From DATLZM01 sp035559315 (lineage in GTDB: Bacteria > Actinomycetota > UBA4738 > HRBIN12): a stretch of DNA of 16,045 nucleotides. The stretch is from positions 1 through 16,045 of the forward strand of contig DATMBJ010000121.1 in the NCBI GenBank assembly GCA_035559315.1. The letters run 5' to 3'. Below are positions 1 to 6,730 of this stretch, piece by piece; position 1 is the first letter of the stretch, and each line of letters opens with the position of its first letter. The position numbers and the translations under genes are program-made. The notes beneath the pieces were generated by a model. The model saw only the letters and a program-made list of their open reading frames with translations, was not told where the DNA came from and did not search any database.

Positions 1-3000
1 GACCTGGCCCTGGGCCGCCACGCCGAGGTCGTCCCGGAGGTCGAGCGCCTCCTCGCCGAGGCCCCCCTCGACGAGCGGCTCCACGGGATCGCCATGCTCG
101 CCCTGTACCGCGCCGGGCGGCAGGCGGACGCCCTCGAGGTCGCCGAGCGGCTGCGGCGGAGGCTCGCGGAGGAGCTGGGGATCGAGCCGAGCCCCGCCCT
201 CCGCAAGCTCGAGCAGGACATCCTCCGCCAGGCCCCGGAGCTCGAGCCGGCTCCCCGCGCCGCGGAACCTGAGGAGGCCGACCGGGCGCCGCGGCGGGTC
301 CGACGGACCGTCACCGCCCTGGCCTGCCGCCTCCGGTGGGAGGCCGGCGCCGACCCCGAGGCCCGCCTCGGGAGCGCCGAGGCCGCGTTCCAGCAGGTCC
401 TCCACGCCGTCGCCTCCTCGGGGGGCGCGGTCCACGAGGCGCTCGGCGGGCGCGTGGTGGCGGTCTTCGGGATCCCCTCCGCCCACGAGGACGACGCGGC
501 CCGCGCCATGGTCGCCGCCTCGCGGGTCCGGGAGCTCGGCCGGTCCTCGGAGGGCGGGTTCTCCGTCCAGGCCGGCATCGCGAGCGGCGAGGTCCTCGTC
601 GAGGAGGCGGGCGACCGCCGCGCCCTGCTCTCCGCCGACCCCCTCGACGCCGCCGACGAGCTGTCTCGCTCGGCGCCCCCCGGCGAGATCCTCCTCGACG
701 AGCTCACCCTCCGCCTGGCCGGGCAGTCGGGGGGCGTGGAGCCGGCCACGGTGTTCCTGGGCGAGGAGGGGGAGTCCTCGACGGTCGCCTACCGCCTCCT
801 CGCCCCCCCGGCCGGCGGCCGGCGGGTCCTCGAGACGGGGTTCGTGGGCCGCCGGGCCGAGCTGGACCTGCTCCGGCAGACCTTCGACCGCGCCGTCCGC
901 GAGCGGACCCCGGCCCTGGTCACCGTCCTCGGGCCCGCGGGGATCGGCAAGTCCCGCCTGATCGCGGAGTTCGCGGCGGAGGTCGGGGAGCGGGCCGCGG
1001 TGCTCGCCGGCCGGTGCCTCTCGTTCGGCACCGACGTCACGTTCTGGCCGATCGCCGAGATCGTCCGCCAGGCCGCGGGGGCCGGGGGCGCCGACCCCCC
1101 CGCCGAGCTCCGGGCCAGGATCGGCGAGCTCCTGGAGGGGACCGACGACGCGGGCTTCATCCTCGACCAGGTGGCGGGCGTCCTGGGGATCTCCGAGGGC
1201 CCGCCCTCCCCCGACGAGATCTTCTGGGCCATCCGCAAGCTGTTCGAGGCCCTGGCCCGGCGCCGGCCCCTGATCCTGGTCCTCGACGACGTCCACTGGG
1301 CCGAGACCACGCTCCTGGACCTCGTCGAGCACATCGCGACCTGGGCGACGGACGCCCCGCTGCTCCTCGCCTGCCTGGCCCGCCCGGACCTGCTCGAGCG
1401 GCGGCCGGGATGGGGGAGCGGCCGGTTCGACTCGGTCACGGTCTCGCTCAAGCCCCTCCCCGACGAGGACGCCGAGGCGCTGCTCGCGAACCTCCTCCCC
1501 GGGGGCGTCGTCACCGAGGCGGCGCGCGAGCTGATCCTCGACGCGGCCGAGGGGAACCCCCTGTTCCTCGAGGAGCTGGTCGCGATGCTGATCGAGAACG
1601 GGACCCTCCGCTGGCGCGACGGCGACTGGGTGCTGGCGCTCGGGGTCGAGACGGTCCCGGTCCCGGTCACGGTCCAGGCCCTGATCCGGGCCCGGCTCGA
1701 CCGCCTCCCGGCGAGGGAGCGGCGGGTCCTCGAGCTCGCCGCCGTGGTCGGCAAGGAGTTCTCCCTCGACGACCTCGCCGCGCTCACCGACGAGGAGCCC
1801 GACCGGCTCTCCCGCACGCTCGAGCACCTGGTGGGCCGGGACGTGGTGGTCCCGCTCGACGGCGGCCGCCGGGGCGCCGGCGCCTACCGCTTCCGCCACC
1901 TCCTGATCCGCGACGTCGTGTACGGGTCGACCGCGAAGCGGACCCGGGCCGAGCTCCACGAGCGGTTCGGGGAGTCCCTGGAACGGCGGGCCGGCGACCG
2001 GCTCCCCGAGTTCGAGGAGCTGATCGGCTACCACCTCGAGGCCGCCTACCGGCTCCGCGCGGAGATCGGGCTCGAGCCCGAGGACGACCTCCGTCGGCGG
2101 GCGGCGGAGCGGCTCGCGTCGGCCGGCCGCCGCTCGTTCGCCCGGAACGACATGCCGGCGGCGGCGAGCCTCCTCGGGCGCGCCGTCGACCTCCTGGGGC
2201 CCGACGATCCGGCCGTGCCGGACCTCTCCTGGCGGCTGGCGGTGGCGCTCTACGAGACCGGGGAGCTGGGGCGGGCCGACGAGGTCCTCGAGCGCGCCAT
2301 GGCCCTCGCCGAGCGGCTCGGGGATGGGCGGGCGGGGTGGCGCCTGCGGATGGAGCGCGCCGACCTCCGGCTGTGGCGGGAGCCCGAGCGGGCCGACGCG
2401 GAGGAGGTGATCCGGCTGGCCCGGGAGGCGGCGGAGGCCCTGGGGGAGGTCGGCGACGACGCCGGCGTGGCCCGCGCCTACCGGCTGATGGGGGACGCGT
2501 TGAACCGGCTGGGACGCCAGGAGGAGGCCCTGCGGGCCTTCGAGGAGGGCGCCGGGTTCGCCCGGAAGGCCGGCGACGAGCGGGAGATCGAGGAACGGCG
2601 GGGGATCGGGGTGACGCTCGGCCCGATGCCGGTCCCCGAGGCGATCGAGCTGGTCCGGGGGATCGTGGAGGGCTCCCCCAGGCCGAACGTCGAGGCCCTC
2701 GGCCAGCTGGGGCTCCTGCAGGGGATGGCCGGCCGGTTCGACGAGGCCCGGCGGCTCCTGGACGACGCGCTGGCCCGGGCCCGGGAGCAGGGCGCGGAGT
2801 GGAAGGCGGTCGCCATCTCCATCGGCTACGCCTCGACCCTGCTCCTCGCCGACGACGTGGAGGGGGCCGAGCGGCACGCCCGCTGGGCCCTCGACCGGCT
2901 CCAGGACATGGGCGAGCGGAGCCTCCTCTCGAGCGCCGCGGCCCTCCTGGCCGAGATCCTCTACCGCTCGGGCCGGCTCGACGAGGCGATGCTCATGACC

Positions 3001-3354
3001 ACGGTGAGCGAGGCGGCGTCGGCCCCCGACGACGTCGCCTCCCAGGTGGGCTGGCGGAGCGCCCGGGCCAAGGTCCTCGCAGCCACGGGCGACCTGGAGG
3101 CGGCCGAGCGTCTGGCCCGCGAGGCGGTGGCCCGCGGGGAGCCCACCGACTACCTGAACATGCGCGGCGAGGCCCACGCCGACCTGGCGACCGTGCTCCG
3201 GGCGGCGGGGAAGGCGGAGGAGGCCGACCGGGCCCTCGAGGCCGCCCTCGAGCTGTTCCGCCGCAAGGGGAACGAGGCGGCGGCGCGCCGCCTGCTCGCC
3301 TCCCGGGACGCGCCCGCCCCCCGGCCGTCGGGCCCCTCGTCCAAGGTCCGGTAG
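1..3354 (+). CDS. BTAD / degenerate cyclase / AAA-type ATPase / TPR transcriptional regulator, 5'-partial
   Basis: The frame is open from the first base, so the start lies upstream; 1117 residues are visible. Visible residues 1-82 match the end of a bacterial transcriptional activator domain (BTAD; ALYRAGRQADALEVAERLR, then EELGIEPSPALRKLE). Residues about 100-265 resemble a class III nucleotide cyclase fold (GGRVVAVFGIPSAHEDDAAR, then PPGEILLDE) but lack the catalytic residues. An AAA_16/STAND-like ATPase follows, with Walker A GPAGIGKS at 311-318 and Walker B LVLDDVHWAE (first Asp at 429). The C-terminal half is TPR-like helical repeats. Family knowledge: a winged-helix DNA-binding domain normally precedes BTAD, and the ATPase-TPR part acts as a signal-dependent switch. 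No C-terminal LuxR-type helix-turn-helix is apparent. The ligand and target genes cannot be read from the sequence. The response-regulator promoter follows after 38 bases. Confidence 0.88.
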   Translation, partial: DLALGRHAEVVPEVERLLAEAPLDERLHGIAMLALYRAGRQADALEVAERLRRRLAEELGIEPSPALRKLEQDILRQAPELEPAPRAAEPEEADRAPRRVRRTVTALACRLRWEAGADPEARLGSAEAAFQQVLHAVASSGGAVHEALGGRVVAVFGIPSAHEDDAARAMVAASRVRELGRSSEGGFSVQAGIASGEVLVEEAGDRRALLSADPLDAADELSRSAPPGEILLDELTLRLAGQSGGVEPATVFLGEEGESSTVAYRLLAPPAGGRRVLETGFVGRRAELDLLRQTFDRAVRERTPALVTVLGPAGIGKSRLIAEFAAEVGERAAVLAGRCLSFGTDVTFWPIAEIVRQAAGAGGADPPAELRARIGELLEGTDDAGFILDQVAGVLGISEGPPSPDEIFWAIRKLFEALARRRPLILVLDDVHWAETTLLDLVEHIATWATDAPLLLACLARPDLLERRPGWGSGRFDSVTVSLKPLPDEDAEALLANLLPGGVVTEAARELILDAAEGNPLFLEELVAMLIENGTLRWRDGDWVLALGVETVPVPVTVQALIRARLDRLPARERRVLELAAVVGKEFSLDDLAALTDEEPDRLSRTLEHLVGRDVVVPLDGGRRGAGAYRFRHLLIRDVVYGSTAKRTRAELHERFGESLERRAGDRLPEFEELIGYHLEAAYRLRAEIGLEPEDDLRRRAAERLASAGRRSFARNDMPAAASLLGRAVDLLGPDDPAVPDLSWRLAVALYETGELGRADEVLERAMALAERLGDGRAGWRLRMERADLRLWREPERADAEEVIRLAREAAEALGEVGDDAGVARAYRLMGDALNRLGRQEEALRAFEEGAGFARKAGDEREIEERRGIGVTLGPMPVPEAIELVRGIVEGSPRPNVEALGQLGLLQGMAGRFDEARRLLDDALARAREQGAEWKAVAISIGYASTLLLADDVEGAERHARWALDRLQDMGERSLLSSAAALLAEILYRSGRLDEAMLMTTVSEAASAPDDVASQVGWRSARAKVLAATGDLEAAERLAREAVARGEPTDYLNMRGEAHADLATVLRAAGKAEEADRALEAALELFRRKGNEAAARRLLASRDAPAPRPSGPSSKVR

Positions 3355-3380
3355 CCCGGCCCGATCGCCGCCTCCCCGGC

Positions 3381-3386
3381 TACGAT
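3381..3386 (+). promoter_or_regulatory. -10 box TACGAT of a leaderless response-regulator transcript
   Basis: TACGAT fits TANNNT and ends 6 bases before the GTG start at 3393, which would place the transcription start on or next to the start codon. No convincing -35 box or Shine-Dalgarno sequence is seen in the 38-base gap. An out-of-frame ATG at 3391 is followed at once by TGA (ATGTGA overlapping the GTG), so ATG is not the gene start. Confidence 0.6.
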
Positions 3387-3392
3387 CGGCAT

Positions 3393-4088
3393 GTGAAACC
3401 CAGGATCCTCGTGGTCGAGGACGAGGCGACCATCGCCGAGCCGCTCGCGGAGCACCTCGAGCGGGAGGGGTTCCAGGCCGAGGTGGCCCCGACCCTGGCC
3501 CGGGCCGAGGAGGCCATCCGGCGGGAGGAGCCGGACCTCATCCTCCTGGACGTGATGCTCCCCGACGGGGACGGGCGCGAGCTGTGCCGGGACCTCCGGC
3601 GGCGCTCGGACGTCCCGATCATCATGCTCACCGCCCGCGGCGAGGAGGTGGACCGGGTGGTCGGCCTGGAGCTCGGGGCCGACGACTACGTGGTGAAGCC
3701 CTTCTCGGCCCGGGAGCTCGTGGCGAGGATCCGGGCCATCCTCCGCCGGGGGGCGGGGCCGCCGCGCCGGGGGGTCATCGAGCTCGGCGACCTGCGGCTG
3801 GATCCCGCGTCCCGGACCGTGACCAAGGGGGACCGGCCGCTCGAGCTCACCGTCCGGGAGTTCGACCTCCTCCACCTGCTCATGGCCCACGCCGGGGAGG
3901 TGGTCCGCCGGGAGCGGATCATGGACGAGGTCTGGGACCCCCACTGGTTCGGCTCCACGAAGACCCTGGACGTCCACGTCTCGTGGCTGCGGAAGAAGCT
4001 CGGGGACGACCCCGCCCGCCCCCGCTACATCACCACGGTCCGGGGCGTGGGCTTCCGGTTCGCATCGGCGGAGGAGCTGGCGGGCTAG
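3393..4088 (+). CDS. OmpR/PhoB-family response regulator
   Basis: A 231-residue DNA-binding response regulator of normal family length. The receiver domain (residues 1-120) has the acidic pair E9/D10, phosphoacceptor D53 (LILLDVMLPDGDG), T80 and K102 (VVKPF), so it should be phosphorylatable. The effector domain (about 128-224) is a winged helix of the Trans_reg_C type, with ELTVREFDLLHLL, KTLDVHVSWLRKKLGDD and the terminal TTVRGVGFRF. The GTG start gives the expected MKPRILVVEDE opening and sits 6 bases after a -10 box. The histidine kinase follows in the same reading frame, with its Shine-Dalgarno sequence overlapping this stop codon. Family knowledge: such regulators bind tandem direct repeats on an 11-bp period as dimers. 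Matching repeats stand before the two genes downstream of the kinase, which I infer are its targets. Confidence 0.95.
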   Translation: MKPRILVVEDEATIAEPLAEHLEREGFQAEVAPTLARAEEAIRREEPDLILLDVMLPDGDGRELCRDLRRRSDVPIIMLTARGEEVDRVVGLELGADDYVVKPFSARELVARIRAILRRGAGPPRRGVIELGDLRLDPASRTVTKGDRPLELTVREFDLLHLLMAHAGEVVRRERIMDEVWDPHWFGSTKTLDVHVSWLRKKLGDDPARPRYITTVRGVGFRFASAEELAG

Positions 4089-4092
4089 GAGG
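4087..4092 (+). promoter_or_regulatory. Shine-Dalgarno AGGAGG that points to an ACG start
   Basis: A perfect AGGAGG overlaps the response-regulator stop codon TAG (4086-4088). It is followed by 5 bases and then ACG at 4098, the ideal spacing for initiation there. The first conventional start codon in frame, TTG at 4140, is 47 bases away and inside the first membrane helix. Confidence 0.7.
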
Positions 4093-4097
4093 CGGCC

Positions 4098-5588
4098 ACG
4101 AAGGTCCGGACCCGGTTCGTCCTCGCCCTCACCTACATCTTGCTCACGGTGGTCGTGGCGCTCGAGGTCCCGCTGGTCCTCACCCTCCAGCGCCGGGCCC
4201 GGGCCGAGGTCGAGACGCGGCTCCTGGTGGAGGCCCAGGGGATAGCGGCCACGATCGGGGCCGAGAACCTGGCGCCCGAGCGCCGGCGCTACCTCCGCCG
4301 GGTCCTGGTGCCGGAGGTGGCGGCGCAGCTCGGGGACGTCCGGGTGATCGTGGTGGACCGGGACGGCCTGCTCCTCGCCGACTCCGAGGGGATCGGCGAC
4401 GTGGGCGAGCCGTACGCCACCCCCGGCCGCCCCGAGGTCGGCCGGGCGCTCCGGGGGTTGCCGACCACCGCGGTCCGGTTCAGCCGGGACCTCGGGGAGC
4501 AGATCATGGTGGCCGCCGTCCCCATCGTGGACGAGGGCGCCAGGCTTGGGGCGGTCCGGCTGACCGAGGGCCTGGGGGAGGTGAACGCGGCGCTCCGGCG
4601 GATCGTGCTGGGGCTCGGGGCCATCGCGCTCTCCGCGATCCTCGCCGGGGTCGTGATCGCGTTCGCCCTCGGTTCCTCGCTCGCGGGCCCGCTCGCCCGG
4701 CTCGCGGAGGTCGCGGGCCGCCTGGGCCGGGGGGACCTGTCGGCCCGGGCCGGCGACCCGGGCGGCGCCGCGGAGGTCCGGGAGCTGGCCCGCTCGTTCG
4801 ACGCGATGGCGGAGCGACTGGAGCGGGCCGTCGCCGCCCAGCGGGAGTTCGTGGCCAACGCCTCCCACCAGCTCCGCACGCCGCTCGCGGGGATGAAGCT
4901 CCGCCTCGAGTCGGCGATCGCCGAGGCGCCCACCGGGGAGGTCCGCCGCCAGCTCGAGGCCGCCGAGCGGGAGGTGGACCGGCTCGCGGGGATCGTGGAC
5001 CGGCTCCTCGTGCTGGCCCGCCGGATCGAGGCCGGGGAGCCGGTGGGGACCGACGTGGGCGAGGCGGCGCGGAGGGCCGCGGAACGGTGGGCGGAACGGG
5101 CCCGGCGCGCCGGGGCCGAGATCGCGGTGGAGGGGGACGGCGCGACGGCCCAGGCCGAGCCGGGCGACGTGGACCAGATCCTCGACAACCTCCTCGACAA
5201 CGCGATCGCCTACGCGCCCGGCCCGGTGGCGGTGCGGGTCGAGCGGCGCGACCGGCGGATCGTCCTGGCCGTCGAGGACCGGGGCCCGGGGATCCCGCCC
5301 GAGGAGCGGGGCCGGGTCACCGAGCGCTTCTACCGGGGGCGGGGCGCGCCGCCCGGCGGCTCGGGGCTGGGCCTCGCCATCGTCCGGGAGCTCGCGGAAC
5401 GGTGGGGCGGGGGCGTCGAGGTGCTTGAGGCCCCGGGCGGGGGAACGAGGGTGGAGGTGTCGCTCCGGCCCCTGCCCGAGCCGGGAGGCGCGGGCAGGCC
5501 GGGGGTCGGGGCCGAGCAGGGGGCCGGGGCCGAGCCGGGAGTCGGGGCCGAGCCGGGCGGCCGCGACCCCCGCCCGGCGGATCCTTAA
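4098..5588 (+). CDS. Membrane-bound sensor histidine kinase (probable ACG start)
   Basis: With the ACG start it has 496 residues. Order: basic N-terminus (KVRTR), TM helix about 7-28, an extracytoplasmic region of about 140 residues with a PAS/CACHE-like stretch (VIVVDRDGLLLADSEG), TM2 about 169-192, HAMP, HisKA with NASHQLRTPL (phospho-His 257), and HATPase_c with N-box DQILDNLLDNA (about 359-369), G1 DRGPGIP (D394), F-box ERFYRG and G2 GSGLGLAIV. All catalytic boxes are intact. There is no ATG, GTG or TTG between the preceding stop and TTG 4140; starting at that TTG would remove the basic N-terminus and half of TM1. The C-terminus ends in a low-complexity tail of three GAE(P/Q)G hexapeptides absent from typical kinases. 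Gene order makes the adjacent regulator its partner. The stimulus is unknown. The stop codon lies within the first downstream operator repeat. Confidence 0.9.
   Translation, partial: TKVRTRFVLALTYILLTVVVALEVPLVLTLQRRARAEVETRLLVEAQGIAATIGAENLAPERRRYLRRVLVPEVAAQLGDVRVIVVDRDGLLLADSEGIGDVGEPYATPGRPEVGRALRGLPTTAVRFSRDLGEQIMVAAVPIVDEGARLGAVRLTEGLGEVNAALRRIVLGLGAIALSAILAGVVIAFALGSSLAGPLARLAEVAGRLGRGDLSARAGDPGGAAEVRELARSFDAMAERLERAVAAQREFVANASHQLRTPLAGMKLRLESAIAEAPTGEVRRQLEAAEREVDRLAGIVDRLLVLARRIEAGEPVGTDVGEAARRAAERWAERARRAGAEIAVEGDGATAQAEPGDVDQILDNLLDNAIAYAPGPVAVRVERRDRRIVLAVEDRGPGIPPEERGRVTERFYRGRGAPPGGSGLGLAIVRELAERWGGGVEVLEAPGGGTRVEVSLRPLPEPGGAGRPGVGAEQGAGAEPGVGAEPGGRDPRPADP
5505..5558 (+). repeat. 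Three 18-bp tandem repeats in the kinase tail
   Basis: Three in-frame 18-bp units (5505-5522, 5523-5540, 5541-5558) encode VGAEQG, AGAEPG and VGAEPG. They differ at only a few bases, which suggests recent slippage or duplication in the disordered end of the histidine kinase. Confidence 0.85.
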
Positions 5589-5601
5589 CCATCCCTTATC
5601 C
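5584..5601 (+). promoter_or_regulatory. OmpR-type operator, direct repeats CTTAACC / CTTATCC
   Basis: CTTAACC at 5584-5590 and CTTATCC at 5595-5601 start 11 bp apart and end 10 bases before the -10 box at 5612. The spacing, 7 conserved plus 4 loose bases, has the same form as PHO-box-type sites bound by OmpR-family regulators. The first repeat contains the kinase stop codon TAA. An equivalent site precedes the gene at 6141. Confidence 0.6.
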
Positions 5602-5611
5602 CGCACCGCGC

Positions 5612-5617
5612 TACCTT
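5612..5617 (+). promoter_or_regulatory. -10 box TACCTT of a leaderless transcript
   Basis: TACCTT ends 6 bases before the GTG start at 5624, and no Shine-Dalgarno sequence is present, so the message is predicted to be leaderless. The region aligns without gaps to the promoter at 6099. Confidence 0.6.
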
Positions 5618-5623
5618 CGAGCC

Positions 5624-6046
5624 GTGCGACGGTCCCTCATCGCGGTCGCGCTGGGCATCGCGGGCGTGCTGTTCGCCCTCGGGATGACCGTGGGGGCCGC
5701 CGCCCTCGTGGGCCGGGACCTCGGCGACCCCGTCACGGTGGTCCAGGTCTCCCAGCCCCGAGACGCCTCCTCCCCTTCCCCCATCGAGCGTTCCCCCAGC
5801 CCCACCCCGGGGGCGCACGACGGCGGAGGGAGCGAGGACCGCTCCGGGGACCGGAGCGGTCCGGGGGGCGGGGACGACCACTCGGGCGGGACCGAGGGAC
5901 CGGGCGACTCCAGCGGCAGCGGCTCGGGCGGCTCGGATGACTCGAGCGGGAGCGGGTCAGGCTCGGACGATCCGAGCGGCAGCGGCTCGGGCGGCTCGGA
6001 CGACTCGAGCGGGAGCGGCTCCGGGGACGAAGCCCACGACGACTGA
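5624..6046 (+). CDS. Small membrane-anchored or exported Ser/Gly/Asp-rich protein, unknown function
   Basis: 140 residues; no family recognised. The N-terminus MRRSLIAVALG and a hydrophobic stretch to about residue 30 form a signal anchor or signal peptide with no lipobox. From about residue 45 the chain is low complexity, with Ser-Pro, then Asp-Arg-Ser-Gly, then Ser-Gly-Asp repeats, and ends DEAHDD. It is strongly acidic and almost certainly disordered, with no cysteine. The GTG start is fixed by the -10 box 6 bases upstream; ATG 5684 would cut into the hydrophobic segment. It sits just after the histidine kinase under a candidate OmpR-type operator shared with the next gene, so I infer control by the two-component system. 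A surface, cell-wall or cation-binding role is possible but not shown. Confidence 0.75.
   Translation: MRRSLIAVALGIAGVLFALGMTVGAAALVGRDLGDPVTVVQVSQPRDASSPSPIERSPSPTPGAHDGGGSEDRSGDRSGPGGGDDHSGGTEGPGDSSGSGSGGSDDSSGSGSGSDDPSGSGSGGSDDSSGSGSGDEAHDD
5912..6022 (+). repeat. 63-bp in-frame tandem repeat, nearly two copies
   Basis: Two copies with a 63-bp (21-residue) period start at 5912 and 5975, and the second is partial. Each encodes SGSGSGGSDDSSGSGSG. The first 46 bases are almost identical between copies, which points to a recent tandem duplication. Confidence 0.8.
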
Positions 6047-6059
6047 GGTTTTCCCCTCC

Positions 6060-6088
6060 CTTAACCCCGCCTTCGCGAGCCGCTAACC
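6060..6088 (+). promoter_or_regulatory. OmpR-type operator, CTTAACC ... GCTAACC two helical turns apart
   Basis: CTTAACC at 6060-6066 and GCTAACC at 6082-6088 start 22 bp apart, with a weak match CTTCGCG at 6071 between them, giving an 11-bp lattice. The last repeat ends 10 bases before the -10 box at 6099, the same distance as at the 5584-5617 promoter. Confidence 0.55.
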
Positions 6089-6098
6089 CCCTCCTCCC

Positions 6099-6104
6099 TA
6101 CCGT
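6099..6104 (+). promoter_or_regulatory. -10 box TACCGT with a leader of about 30 bases
   Basis: TACCGT is followed by sequence similar to the promoter at 5612 (CTACC.T in both). Transcription should start near 6109-6112, leaving a leader of about 30 bases that contains the ribosome site at 6125-6133. Confidence 0.5.
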
Positions 6105-6124
6105 TGGAGCCGGCACACGGGACA

Positions 6125-6133
6125 GGGAGGAGG
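6125..6133 (+). promoter_or_regulatory. Strong Shine-Dalgarno GGGAGGAGG
   Basis: GGGAGGAGG lies 7 bases before ATG 6141. It makes this the one clearly leadered gene among promoters that otherwise look leaderless, and it fixes the start codon. Confidence 0.75.
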
Positions 6134-6140
6134 GAACGGT

Positions 6141-6713
6141 ATGACCGACAGGACGAAGCTCGGGATCATCGGGGTCCTGGTCGCGCTGGCGCTCGTGGTC
6201 GGCGTCGGCGCGGTGGCGCTGGCCGGGGGCTCCGGCGGAGGCGCCGGTGCGGCCGCGGTGATGGCCACGCCGGCCGCTACGCCGACCGCGACCCCGACGC
6301 CCGACGACGACGGGGTCGACGACGTGAGCGGCCCGTGCGACGAGGCGGAGCACGCGGACGACCCGCGGTGCGGGGGCACGGGAGCCGCGCCGCAGGCGAG
6401 CCCCTCGGACGACCCGGGCCGCGAGGACGTGAGCGGCCCCTGCGACGAGGCGGAGCACGCGGACGACCCGCGGTGCACGGGAGGCGTCGGGGACCAGGAC
6501 CGCTCGGGCCCGGATGACAGCGACGACCGGTCCGGGCCGAGCGAGAGCTCCGGGCCGGGGAGCGTCGACGACGACCACGGGGACGACGTCGACGACCCCG
6601 ATGACGGGCATCACCACGACCAGGACGACGAGGACAGCCCGGACGACGACCGGTCCGGCCCCAGCGAGCACTCGGGGCCGGGCAGCGTCGACGACGACCA
6701 CGAGGACGACTGA
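6141..6713 (+). CDS. Exported acidic His/Asp-rich protein with duplicated two-cysteine motif, unknown function
   Basis: 190 residues; no named family recognised. MTDRTK and a hydrophobic helix at about 7-29 form a signal anchor or signal peptide, followed by a Thr/Pro/Ala linker (ATPTATPTP). The exported part is built from two repeat types: DVSGPCDEAEHADDPRC twice (the only cysteines, four in all, about 10 residues apart within each motif) and DRSGPSE.SGPGSVDDDH.DD twice, with an acidic His-rich stretch (DDGHHHDQDDED) between the second pair. The cysteine pairs could form small disulfide loops outside the cell or bind metal; that is inference. It shares promoter architecture with the gene at 5624 and the DRSGP and Ser-Gly-Asp style, so the two are probably functional partners. 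A strong hairpin terminates transcription 17 bases after the stop. Confidence 0.8.
   Translation: MTDRTKLGIIGVLVALALVVGVGAVALAGGSGGGAGAAAVMATPAATPTATPTPDDDGVDDVSGPCDEAEHADDPRCGGTGAAPQASPSDDPGREDVSGPCDEAEHADDPRCTGGVGDQDRSGPDDSDDRSGPSESSGPGSVDDDHGDDVDDPDDGHHHDQDDEDSPDDDRSGPSEHSGPGSVDDDHEDD
6321..6476 (+). repeat. Duplicated 51-bp unit encoding the two-cysteine motif
   Basis: Copies at 6321-6371 and 6426-6476 differ at one synonymous base (CCG/CCC for Pro). Their starts are 105 bp apart. The spacer between them is not repeated. Confidence 0.9.
6525..6710 (+). repeat. Duplicated 63-bp unit encoding DRSGPSE...DDD repeat
   Basis: Copies at 6525-6587 and 6648-6710 encode 21-residue units that differ at two residues (Ser/His and Gly/Glu). 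A 60-bp Asp/His-rich spacer separates them. The second copy ends directly at the stop codon. Confidence 0.88.
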
Positions 6714-6730
6714 TCCCCGTCTCCGACCGC

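Noticed and set aside
301..795. Functional adenylate cyclase in the BTAD regulator
   Set aside because: Both metal-binding aspartates and the Asn/Arg pair are missing.
336..3392. Open frame continuing upstream of the response regulator to position 336
   Set aside because: It overlaps the BTAD regulator in another frame and is an Arg/Pro/Gly-rich shadow. The regulator begins properly at GTG 3393.
4140..5588. TTG 4140 as the histidine kinase start
   Set aside because: It removes the basic N-terminus and part of the first membrane helix and has no ribosome site at a sensible distance, whereas AGGAGG fits ACG 4098.
3150..5606. 818-residue minus-strand open frame opposite the two-component genes
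   Set aside because: It has a Pro/Arg/Gly/His shadow composition, and the opposite strand has well-supported domains.
5733..6701. 322-residue minus-strand open frame opposite the two acidic proteins
   Set aside because: It spans two promoters and a strong ribosome site on the plus strand, and its Val/Arg/Pro runs are the complement of Asp/Ser/Gly repeats.
5912..6710. Regular repeats considered as a CRISPR array or intergenic repeat family
   Set aside because: The repeats are in frame, encode acidic or cysteine motifs, differ at synonymous positions, and lack unique spacers of constant length.
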